Shown: one piece after another, positions 12,571 through 25,000 of the stretch
Layout of the letters: every line of letters starts with the position of its first letter
Position numbering within the stretch: the stretch's first letter is position 1
NCBI RefSeq assembly: GCF_963854185.1
Contig: NC_085000.1
Coordinates: 5,611,667 to 5,675,666, forward strand
DNA: 64,000 bases
DNA from: Sardina pilchardus
Taxonomy: Eukaryota > Chordata > Actinopteri > Clupeiformes > Clupeidae
Reading direction: 5' to 3'
Program-made: the position numbers and the translations under genes
Notes under the pieces: generated by a model
What the model was told of the DNA's origin: nothing
Databases searched by the model: none
Seen by the model: the letters and a program-made list of their open reading frames with translations, nothing else

Positions 12571-15500
12571 ATGACAGATTCAAATGGGGATGGAAAGTTG
12601 GAGGTGAAACAGGCCAGCAAAGAAGTGAAGGAGAGCGAGAATGTGGCTGAAAAATACTCCGCGATGACAGTCAAGAACACCGACATGAACGTGGGCGAAC
12701 TGTCCGCTGCATTCACTGCAGTCCCCACTCACAAATCTGTCAAGAAGGTAAGCCCTGGGCTATATAACAGGCATGTTGTGGGATAAACATGATAGCGATG
12801 TATTCAAAACTCCGTATTAGGCCTTCGCGTCCATTCTTTTGCCTATTTAAGCTGTTGGGAGTCAGTCGTGATCTACAGGGATCTGTGATAGGCTACCCTG
12901 TTAAAGCACCCGATGTGATGCTCCTTGGTATTTCTAATAAATATTAAAGCATCTTTTAATTACTGTTGTAGCAACACTTGGAAACTGCGTAAAACTATAA
13001 ACTGATTAACTAAATGTGTCAGTGATGGGACGATGCGGTCTCCTTTTGCATTGTTAAACGGGTCTGTTTCCATCAGGCTTTTTGTATGGCATTGTAAGGG
13101 GACAGTAATATTAATTGGTTAGGAGGCTAGAAAACTCTAGTCTACGCCACTTGCAACGTTGCTTCATTGTCCTAAATATAGTCCACCTAGCGTGCCAAGT
13201 CGCCGACTAAATTGGACTAATGTACATTTCCTCATAGTGCTCTGGTAATCAAGCAATAAAAAATCTCCTTGAGAGATCAGGTCTAATGATGAAACGCTGT
13301 CATCAAAGAGTTTATTGTCTAGAGGTGTAATATTTCCTGATTTTAACAGATAAATTGCCAGCTTTTCAGTTTACCCTTCACCAGTCTAGCCAGGCTATCA
13401 GCCTTAGCCATGAGTATGAGGCATGAAAGGAGCTTACAGATCTATGTGTAACCAGGAGAACACTCCAACTATTGGTATGTGTAATAGGGAAATGGTTTTA
13501 AACAGGCGAGGCTTATCTGAGGGGCCCTGGCAAAGGCTTAACCAAGCCACCCCCAGCAGATTTCATCATAGAAATGTTGACCACTTGTCAGCCCAGCCAG
13601 GCTCTGGGATGTAATGGGATGTTTAAATAGAAGTGGCATGAACACTTCTGGATAGGACAGAGCCATGTTGGCTATGGGACCATTACTCCAGCTTTTTACA
13701 GATATGTATGCAGATCACAAAGCATTTTTAATCTCCTGGTATGCATTCTGCTTTACCCATATAGTGCACAATAACAGTATCTCTGAAATGAAGCTAGACG
13801 GGATGCATAATTCACCACAGTGGGAATACCCATCAGATTAATTACTTTTAAGTATTTCAGTGAATGCATCGTGCATTGTAAATATGACTGATGAACTTCA
13901 ATTTTTTAACTGAATTACTGTTAAGGATTATCTAAGCATTGTCATTTAGTAAATGCATTGTATATTACTTCATATGCATCCGGTTGGTAAGCTGTATATT
14001 AACATTATGCACACCAGACAGGGACGTTATTTTACATATTTGAAATATCTTTAGGATGCATGCAGCATATATTCACTGGTGTATTAGTTTTAAGGTTAAA
14101 AAAAGATTTCATGCTTCCTGGAAAATGTGCCTGGTTTCGAAACAATGACAGGTTTTCTGTTGTGGCGCAACAGAACCAAATGAGGAAACTATTATCTTTG
14201 ACTTTTGAAAGACGTTCTTAAGCATACAGTATGTGTTATCAGGAAAAGTGGATTGATTTGATTTGTGTTGAATGATCTTCTCAAACTGGTGAAACTACCA
14301 TACATTTAGAAATTCTGGTTGTAGCAAGAGTGGCACAGTCACTTCAGAAACCACTTGTTTGTGTTCAGGATGAAATGCACCATGGGAGTTTGGCGACATA
14401 AAAGATCATGGTGTAAAGTGTCTTTGGACTGTATAGCCATGATTCTCAAATGACTCAGAACAAACAAACCTCTTGGGAAGAGAATGGTTCACAATAGGCT
14501 ACCTGATTGTGGGTGATTTTCACCAGCCAACATACCTTGTTAATGGGCTGTTTGTTCCAATAATGTTACAAAAACTGAGGATGTAATTTTATTCAAGTAA
14601 AATGCATTATTCTGCTGGTATCAGTAAAATGTCGGGATCCTCTTGGACATTTTGATATTGACATTTCTGACCAGCCATTTCTGTCCAGCCTGTCTGAAGT
14701 GCATCAGTAGCATGCCGGCCTCAGCATAGCCCTCTAGCGCAACCCACACATTCTCTTAAAGTTCTCTCCATCGTGGTTATACAATGAGGTGCATTTGTTT
14801 CCTTGTGTTCTTCAAAGCATATAACAATATAATATTCTTCCCGATGCCAGTGTATGGTAGGAATGCAAAGAATTTCATAGAGATCCAGCCAGTTTATTGA
14901 TTCCTCTCGTCTACTCAGTATTTTCCAGCTTTGATGTTAGCTTCACTCGTAAGAATTTAAAGACTCACTGATTTCTGAACAGACATGAGATAGACTAACT
15001 TGAAATGCAATAATGATGAAAATGCATCAATAGATAATGTCAGAAAGTCACTCAATAATTCAGGTCTCTGTTCTCACTACTTGTGTGTATTATGCATGTC
15101 CTCCTTGTTGCCACGTGACTGTTATAACCATGTTGCTTCAGGTGGGGAGAGTTAACTTCGTTTGGCTCAGTCAGATGCATTCCTCTCCTAGCGTGGAGGG
15201 ATAGCAGTCATACCATCCTTTAGCTATGAAAACACAAAACATTGCTGTGTGGGGTGCACTGACAAATATACCAGCTATATCAAGAAACACTCAGTCTGTG
15301 TACGGCAAACATTCAGTCGCAGGCTCTTCATGACGTCCTGTCCACACAGATCCGCATAAAGCCATCTGATGCTCGCCATTTGTGTTCACATGCAGTCTTG
15401 CGTGGGCCGTGCCTCGGACAACCAATCCTCTGGTGAACATTATTTTGATAACCTGGGGGGAAAAATAGAGTTGCAATAAGCTGAGAAATTTGACACATCT

Positions 15501-16891
15501 GGTGTGCCTCGCCGCAGGAGCATTCTCTCTCCTCCTGCGCTCTCTGTCTGAATGTTGGCATCCCGTCAGGCCCTGCTCAACCTGGGGAGGGCTGTGGAGA
15601 GCGTGACCTTCAGACCCCTGTGATGCTGGTGCGGTCTTGTCAATGTTTAGGGGAAAAACAGATACTCAGCTCTCACGCTGATTGAAATTGTCAGAAAAGC
15701 TCGTCTGCGTCTGAGTCATAGTCTTCGCTTCCCTTTGATCATAATGCGAATACCCAGAAATTAATATATCAAGGACAGAGGAATACTGCTAAATTTGTGT
15801 GTAATCTCTTGGTTCTGATAAACCATATTGTTGTTATTTATCCAAAACTAAGTACAAAATAATATACTGTACTGTAGTGTGACCATGAACTGTTAATGTC
15901 AGACACCATTTTATCAGCAATGGATGAAGTCATGCAGTTGGGGTTTCGTGCAAACAGATGCTGGTAAGCTAGCCTAACGAATTACTTAGTGTATGTTATC
16001 CACAGCTTTTGGTTGGCTTAACCTACTTGTACTAATAGAAAGGTTGAGCAGCCATCCTTCTTGTAATTTTAGCATAGTGGACTTCACATGTACTGACTGA
16101 TATTATGGAGGTGCTCTTGTAGAGTTGAACCTAGTTGATTAATCTTTAACTTTTTAAAGGAGCAATATAATGTATCATTAAAGCTTAAAATAATAGACGA
16201 AAAGGTTCGATAATGGTTCTATATCAGCGAAAGATAACCTTCCAACAGCAGTTCAACTCAACTTGTGTTAACTAGATATACAGTATGTAATGGAATGTAT
16301 GACATCATTAATAATCTCCCCCAACCGACATTTTATAGAGCAACGGCTTGTTACGATTGGCCATGTCATGAATTGACCCTTTGTCTTTGATTGTTTTTAT
16401 ATTTACTGCCATATATCATGCTACTACTTTTCTCGAAAGTCGGAGAAAGCTCCAAAGGAGGCTTGGCAACACTGTGTGTGGCCCTGAGCCAGAGTAGTAA
16501 TTCCCTCACAGGCCCAGGTATTAGCGGAGTCACACTACTCAGCCCGTCGGCCGCTCCGCCTTCCAATGCTTGGCTACGGCCAGGCCGAGTCTGTGACCCG
16601 GCTGACTCTTTGAGACACTGAACGAGGAGGAGGAGGAGGAGGAGGAGGGGGCAGGGCCGGAATATTTTTAGCCGGGATTCAGGATGGAGCTCCAGTGGCT
16701 GTCCGTCAGTGCTCAGGGTTCATGGAAACGGTCCTTAAATCCTCCTGAGTCCTTTTTTATTAGCACTCCCAGACGACGAGCCCTCAGCGGGAAAGTGAAA
16801 AGCTGGCTACACTCGGGGACTTGCGCTTTTAGATTAATACAGATCAGAGGCTAAGTCAACATCACTTGTTGTGGAGTTGTTGTTTTTCCCC

Positions 16892-16924
<33 letters not shown>

Positions 16925-17057
16925 TCTTCTTCAGTGGGGGAAGGCATTCTCAAATCCCTCTCAGGAATCTGCAAACGGGCTGCCCCGTGTGTCTGTCTGT
17001 GCCTCCTGGTGCTGCAGAGGGTTAAGGTAGTCAGACATTCAGACATAGGAGGTTGGT

Positions 17058-17090
<33 letters not shown>

Positions 17091-20000
17091 GGGAGAGAAG
17101 GGGGAGGGGGGTCAGCTTTATGACTGGTGGAGGTTCTGGGTTTGGACTCCGCACCCACCCACCCACCCACTCCAGTCTGAAGTTTGCCATATGAAAATCA
17201 TGGCAATGTTAGGGAACCTCCCCCTGTGTGTGTGAGAGCAAACTGCTGGGAGAGCACTCATGGGATGTAATATCAGACTGCTGGGCCGGTGGACAGAGAC
17301 GCACAGGAGCTATGGAGCAGAATGACAGCAGGCACAGGGTGAGTGCTGCTGGGGCATCCTGGCTACCCAGTGATGCCCACCAGGGGCTTTTACAGGGCAG
17401 GTGTGGCACTGTAGCTAGAGATGATCGGTGGTTTGCTCTCTTGGGAGGATGTGATAGTCAACATGGGGAACACTTTAGCCACTGTAGTAATAAAACTGAA
17501 CAAAAAATGTGAGGCCCAAATATGCCTCTTGATTTGGTAAAGCCAGTGATGCAAAAGTCAACCTTGCACCAGCATGAAACACAGAGTTAAATCTGAGCCT
17601 CCAGGTTTCATATCAGTGTTTTAAGGTGGATTCCTGCTTTGAGAGCAGGATTGGAAATGCTTGCATTATTTTAGTGATAGTCATGACTGGTTGGGTAGAC
17701 TATACATGATTATCTACTAAACATGATTGTTTCTCATATATTTGCATTAAACTACTCTAACATTAACATTTATATTAGAACAGTCTCTATAGCCTGTCAT
17801 GTGGTGGAAGATTAGCCGTTCAGAATCAAATGTGTCTGTAGGATTTACATTTTTGGTCTAGGCTAGTTGGGCAACTGGATACAGCTGTACTGTCAAGTAG
17901 CTCCATTATATATTATATATTACCAGATATTACAGATACCAGACATTGTGTTTTATGCTTTAGCTTCTAAGGGTATGCCATGTTTTGCACTCCATACTGT
18001 GAACACACAAGGGCTGCTAGGTACCACCCAGTGGTTCCAGGCATTTTTGTACCCTAAGTGTCAGAGACTGTAGCTCACATGCAAGTGTGTTTTACTTTCA
18101 CGTTTCTTTGAATCATCAGTTGTATGTTATGTCAACTCTCTGGACCCATTGAAGAGTTTGCAGTCAAAACAAGACGCACCTAAATCTCCCCAAATATTTG
18201 GTAATATAATAATAATAGGGTGTAATGGGTTGGTTAAAGTACATGAAGGTAAAGATGTACAATATATAACTATTATGCATCTTCGTAACTCAAAACTATT
18301 TAAACAATGAACAGTATAGAAATCAGACATAGCTCTAAAATGTATTGTTTTCAGATCAGGAAAAATACCTCCACTACAATACTGATATACGAAGAAATGG
18401 TTATAACCAAATGAAGAAACAGTTTTAAGACTGTGCTGTAATATGTGGACACTAACATGCATACAAAGTATGAACATCATAAGAATTACATCATTGATGT
18501 ACAGTATGTCTGGACGCATTTTCAAAATGTAATGTTGTTATGTAAGATGCACATTCGTTCATTTATTCATTAAGTAGAAATCATGCACAGGGTTTTGACT
18601 GTGGTTTTTGTTTCATGATGTATCTGGGCTAAGTTTACTAAGATATTTGGAGCCGAGCCAAGGCCAGTCCCCTCCACTGAGTGCTTTGTGAATACACTGT
18701 GAGGTCATCTCCTTTTACTCGCAGTGCTTTCATGAAACGGCTTTGACACATTTGGTGATGCACATCAACAGCTGAGTCCTCAGTATTTGAAAATAAAACA
18801 TAAACATGTGCGGTGGAACGGGGGGTCTAAAATAGAATTTGGGCCAACGTTTAAAGAGCCCTCTGATTTATCGGTGACGTGCCTGTGTAAATCTCACTGG
18901 TCCAGGTGAAACCTCAGCCTTGTGGTGGGCCGTTTCTCCAACCGACTCTTGTCTGGGACACGTGAGCGAAAGGGGGTTGTTTCTCAGGCAGATGCCGAAA
19001 ACCAAGATTCATGCCCCTGTCCAAGTGAACTAGGCCATGAAGTGCCAGCGAGCCCTGGCCTCTCCACGGGCGCTCGCTCAGTTAGTCAGTCAGCCTGGAA
19101 ATCTGAGGAGCACTGCTGATAAGTGGGCAGTGGGTGCAGCCTGTGCCCTGGAGAGAGAGAGAGGGAGAGGGGGGGGATGTTGGTTGGGGACATAGCGTGG
19201 CACTGAGTTCTAGTCTCCTACCAGCTCACGTGCATCCAGACGTGGTGAGGACTCTGAGGAATCCTTGCCTCGCTCCCTGCATGCCTCAGCCTGCTAATGA
19301 GAGGACATCGTCAACTACGTAGTTTGCCACTGGGGCCCGTCAAAGCCTTCTGTCAAATGCTCATATTGTTAGTCTTGACGAAACGATGCGTCGTTTTATT
19401 TATAAGACATATTTGGAGTGGAACACATAGTGCTCTTACTGTAAACTGTTGACGCCCATAAAGTCTTGTAGTTATAGGCAGTGTTGGGAAGGTTACTTTA
19501 GAAATGTAATGTGTTACAGTTACAAGTTACTCTGTTTAAAATGTAATAGTAGTGTAACTATTTGAATTACTTTTTTGAGTAACGTAACTAATTACTTTTG
19601 ATTACTTTTTGATTACTTTTCTGATTTTTGAATGACATATGGTCCCCAAATCCATGCGAAGATTTCGGCCTTGGTCTACAGGCTGCCGAGCAGTTCTGTA
19701 CAAGCGCACAAGGCAGCAAGGGCATTCAATACATGAATTAGCATCACATTTTTTGTGAGGATAATATAATGATAATCATAACACGTTTACAGGCAGGCAT
19801 GCCAGAAGGTCCCGTATCAAACTATGCCTGTGGAGGGAAACAGTTCTTTTTACATGCAATATTATTTGCAAAGTTTTGCTGACAATATTGAGATGTAATT
19901 CAAATTGTAATTTAGAAAAAATTCAAAAGTACCTGTAATTGAATTACATTTTGTTCTACAGTAACTGTAATATATTACTGTTACATTTATTTTGTAATTA

Positions 20001-21497
20001 AATTACGTAACTCAATTACATGTAATGCGTTACTCCCCAACACTGGTTATAGGTAAATACTGTACATGTTATGTATTGCAGTATGCAGTTGTTGCAAAAA
20101 CATTGATTAATCCTGTGCTTTCTGATTGACATTGTTTGCATCGATACAGTCAACTCAACCATGTAAATGTCAACCATGTCAAAAGATCATGACAAATACA
20201 TTTACGACACATTAAAATGATAACGCCATTAAAGCATTCAATAAAACATTTCTATTGAGTGTTTGGTATGCAGTAATACGTTCAATAGTTATGATGCGCT
20301 TAAAATATACACTTACATGTCATGTAGTGCAAATTCATTGTATTCAGGGACGGAGTGCTGCAGACATTGTGCTGAGCTAGTGCATAGTGCAGTGTCAAGG
20401 TTGAGGTGGTCATGGGTGAAAACTCTGCTTGTGCGTCACTTTGTCATCATATGCATATGTCAACCTTAATAATAATAAAACAAACAAACCTGTAAACACA
20501 AGACGGAGGCTGTCTGAATGCTCAACAAGTCAGAAGAAAACACCTTGCCTGGGTCGACCTTAACACTCAAAGTGGTGACTCACTTATCTCCCAGACAGAC
20601 GCGGCTGTTGTGGTTTTATGCACAGCCAGTCCGAAGTCAGGTGTCTACAGATCAGCAGCCATGTTGACTAAACACCACCTCAGAGCTGGGCAAGGTGTCA
20701 AGGTCATTTAAGGTGAGAGGTTAATGTACGTAGACAGGCATTTGGCTGAGCTATGGGGTTTCTGCATCACCATTGGCAACAATGCAATCACCTGAGCCAA
20801 AACACATCTTGAGGCTGCTGCATGAATGATCCTGTCATCTATTTATGGACAGCCTGATTCACGGCTAATGTGCCCTCTCTCCCTCTTTTTCTGTTTCTCT
20901 CTCTCTCTCCTTCTCTCTCTCTCTCTCCCTGTCTTCATAGCAGATCCAGTTTGCCAACCAGGAGGACAAACAGGAGTTCAGCAAGTTCCCCACCAAGGCA
21001 GGCCGGCGCTCGCTGTCCCGCTCCATCTCCCAGTCTTCCACAGACAGCTACAGCTCAGGTATGTCCAGCCTCTGACCTGCTCTCCACAACATGGCCGGGC
21101 CCAGTGTCCTTCTCTCTCTCTCTCTCTGTCATAACCCCACAGCATGAATCTATCAATAATCACTCAGCACTCATCAGAGTAGAGTGGTCCAGCTGACTGT
21201 GTGATGGACTGACTGTGCTAATGTCATTAAGTGTTAGTGTAGCCAGTAGGGAGGGAGATGTCTGGCTGATGTTTCCATGGCTGATGGGGGTGGGGGGTGT
21301 GTGTATTTTCTTGTGTGTGTGAACTCCAGCGGCCTCCTACACGGACAGCTCTGATGATGAGTCTTCTCCGCGGGACAAGAACCAGGTCAACTCCAAGGGC
21401 AGCAGCGACTTCTGTGTGAAAAACATCAAGCAGGCGGAGTTTGGCCGCCGTGAAATAGAGATCGCAGAGCAAGGTAGGAGTTTTCTTAGTAGTAGTA

Positions 21498-21558
<61 letters not shown>

Positions 21559-22021
21559 TATATATACATACTACTGGAGCTACTGGCTACTGGAGCTACT
21601 GGCTTGGTCAGATAACAGGATTTCAGCCCGATTTTCCGACAATTTTGGTTGGGAACGACACAGAATGAGGAACGTGTCTTGTAATGTGACATATTCAGCA
21701 ACCAGTGATTTATTGTATGTGACGTTCCACAATCCCACAACAAAAAGTCTAGCATGTCGGAATTTTTGGGTAATCTCTGACGAGTCCCGTGTCACTGACA
21801 CTATGACGACACATAGTAGCATGAACGTTAGGCTACATGATCTTATATATAATATAATATAGCCAATCTCCCGACCAAGACACAGCAATCATTTATTGGT
21901 TCTATGGTTGCGTAGTCTGACATGATCAACCCTAAAAGACCATTGCGGAAGTCACAAAAGTAGTGTAATCTGACCAAGTCATTACTCTATCTACTTCTCT
22001 CTCTGGCTGACTGTCTCTTTC

Positions 22022-22077
<56 letters not shown>

Positions 22078-25000
22078 ACCATGTTGGTTTTATCTCAAGT
22101 GCTTTTAAGTTGTCAGTGGAGCAAGTGGAATTGTTCCAGATGTATTTGTTGCCTCGGGCAGGATAGAGCCAATGCCAGCAACATCTTCCTTACGTAACTG
22201 TACTATAGTCATGCAAATTATTGATCTTCCTTTCCGGCCATTTTATAGACCACACACTAGAATTCTGAGCATGGTCAGTCAATGCAAACAGCAATGCAAG
22301 CATCTCAGCACAGTGGCTTGTATTTACATTAAAGCTGTCAAATGAACAATATCGTGATATCTATAGAATATTTGAAGAAGGTCATAATAATGCTATCAGT
22401 TATATAATATTATTATATTTACACATGCATTCAAGCATACAATAAGAACACTAAATGTATAATGAAGAGGCAACCAGATGAACTCATAAATACAAACTCA
22501 AAAATATTATTTATGTTATTATCATGTTTGTACTATTAACACAAGATCCATTGTTGCCTTTTGAATATCACGATTATGGTCAAAACCATATTATTTTGAA
22601 ACCCTTAGTTAACATACAGTATTTTAGATTTTGAATTCTTTTTCACATGGTGGGGGTTAAAAGGGCAGTTTTGCTATTCCTATCCCATAAACTTCAGTGG
22701 TCAACTTCAGAATAACCTTTGGTAAAACAAAATTGTAGACTGCATCTTTAAGCATGCATTCTTGTCAGAACACAAGAATGCTTTTTGGAGAGCAGCCTCT
22801 CTCTCTCTCTCTCTAGCTCTCTATCTCTCTGTGTCTCTCTGTCTCACGCACACACAAAGACATTCACACAAGCACAGTTAGTAGTAGGTGATGCGCTTTG
22901 GGAAGGTACATGCCGCTCTGTGAAATAAGACCACTGTTTTATGAAATCTGCTGAAAATGCTGTAACCGAGTCGACGTTACCCAGAGAGGCTTGGAAGACA
23001 TTTCCCTCTGCGTTTGCAGAACTGAACATCACATGGTTCCCCTTCTGTTGCTCTGGCAGCGCGTGAGTTAACCGTTAACGTTTCCCTCGCTCAGCCAGCC
23101 ATAACGCATGAGCGGGTTAAAGCCTAGTCCGCACCGCTGGTTGTGCTGAGTTGCCCTTGGCAAGCCAGGGTCACAAGATATTACTTCACTCATTTGCACA
23201 TTATGTCTCCCGGTAAAGATGGATGAATTTTAGGTAGACTTAAACACGACGACCAGTGAATTTGCACGGTGAAACGCTTTATTGGCAGTCGGATGACTGG
23301 GCATCCCTGCTTGCGAGTGGGCAGGATGTGAGCTGTTGGCGTGCTTAATGTGTTGCGTGGGAGCGCTGAGTGCTCTCTGGAGGTGTGCCGCTGATCTTAA
23401 GAAGCGGCGTGTTTCGCGGCGCTGGGCTAAGTGACGAGGAAGTGGCTTTATTCCTCCTGCCAGGCCTCACGGCTGTTTGTGGCAGGCTCATCAAGAGACC
23501 TGCGGGCGTTTCAGCGCGTTCATTAACCTGAGTTCCCCTCCTCCCCCCACAACCCCGTCCATCCACAACACCCTAACACCTCCCCCCACCCCCACCCCCA
23601 CCCCCACCCCTCCTACCCTGCCCTCAACCCCAGTTCTTTGTATTTCTCTCCACTCCTCAGAACATGCCCTCTTTTCTCTCCGCTGGCAGCCCCTACAGCA
23701 AGCTGAGTGCCGTGTGAAGTCCCTCGTCTCGTTAATCTGTAATTAATGAGCGTTTGTGTTTTTTCCCCCCGACCCCTATTGTGACCTCCACAGACATGTC
23801 TGCCCTGATGGCGCTGAGGAAGCGAGCCCAGGGGGAGAAGCCTCTGGCTGGGGCCAAAATAGTCGGCTGCACCCACATCACGGCTCAGACGGCCGTAAGC
23901 ATCCACTCATCTCCATCTCCGCTGTTTGCACACCACCCCTGGTTGTGGTTAAAACGCTGCGCATTACGACTGCTTAAAATATCAATAAAGATTGATCCAC
24001 TGTGTTTGTCTGACTGCGTGAATAAACAGGCCACGCTTCTGGGGCTTGTAAATTTGGGTTTCATTAATGGCGTTGATTACAGTTTAGGATTTGTCCGCGT
24101 AAAAGCTTAAGTCTTAATCGCTTTCCTTTGCCGCCTGCTGCTGCTCTCACTGTGACTGAAAGTTGTGCTCTGCACTCTGTCTCCCTAAGGTGCTCGTGGA
24201 GACTCTGGTTGCCCTGGGTGCCCAGTGCCGTTGGACCGCCTGTAACATCTATTCCACCCAGAACGAGGTGGCCGCTGCCCTGGCCGAGTCAGGTAAACCA
24301 CTCAGGAGCCCTCAGGGCTTTCATGGAGAGAGAGTGATAGAGAGGGATAGAGAGAGAGATGGAGAGAGAGCTTATAAAGGCTTTAGTTTTGGAGTGCCTG
24401 ACTCACCGTAACACCTGACGTATCCTGTCTCATAGCACTGTGCTACATTTTCAGCTTGTTACAGTGCTTAGGCTACTCTACAGTAAACACCAATCTGATT
24501 GAAAATGAAATGAGTAATTTTAGGAGTGTCAGTCAGAAGCTCTCTCCACTGGGAATCTGTTACTAAAGTAATTTCAGCAAAAATCTGGATTATATTTATA
24601 AGCAATTTAACCACACAACATATGCAGTGCACAAGTGTTTGCATCATGTGGGTTGCTCAGGCAAAACTGACATTGGGCTCGAATATCATTTGGATTGCTG
24701 AAGGTGTTGCAGTGTTTGCATGGAAGGGGGAGTCTGAAGATGACTTCTGGTGGTGCATCGATCGTTGTGTTAACACCGAGGGCTGGCAAGCAAACATGGT
24801 ACCTGCACCACAACACCACATAATTATGCATTCAGATTTTCATATTTCATATTTGAATAGAAAATATAGCTTCTGTTGTTGACCGTAAGAAACACTGTGC
24901 AGCTTTGTTTATTGATTTGTCAAAGGCTTTTGACACTGTTAATCACAGGTTACTTCTTGAGAAAATGTCCTCTTTGGGTCTAGATGAAGTTTCATTTACA

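Larger units (their letters stand above)
12748..20940 (+). other. ahcyl1 intron 1
   Basis: An 8.2-kb intron with donor GTAAGC and a very long pyrimidine tract leading to the acceptor at 20939-20940. It contains the candidate alternative first exon (17312-17338), the hAT MITE (19479-20045) and microsatellites. The remainder is unique-looking AT-rich sequence in which I see no coding signal. Confidence 0.7.

Noticed and set aside
16150..16270. TTAAAGGAGCAATATAATG resembling a fish MITE terminus
   Set aside because: No matching inverted end could be located, so it was not annotated as an element.
21227..21555. Poly-Cys/Val and poly-Thr/His open frames over CA repeats (also near 38753, 39760, 40094, 50619 and 56996)
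   Set aside because: They are translations of dinucleotide microsatellites.
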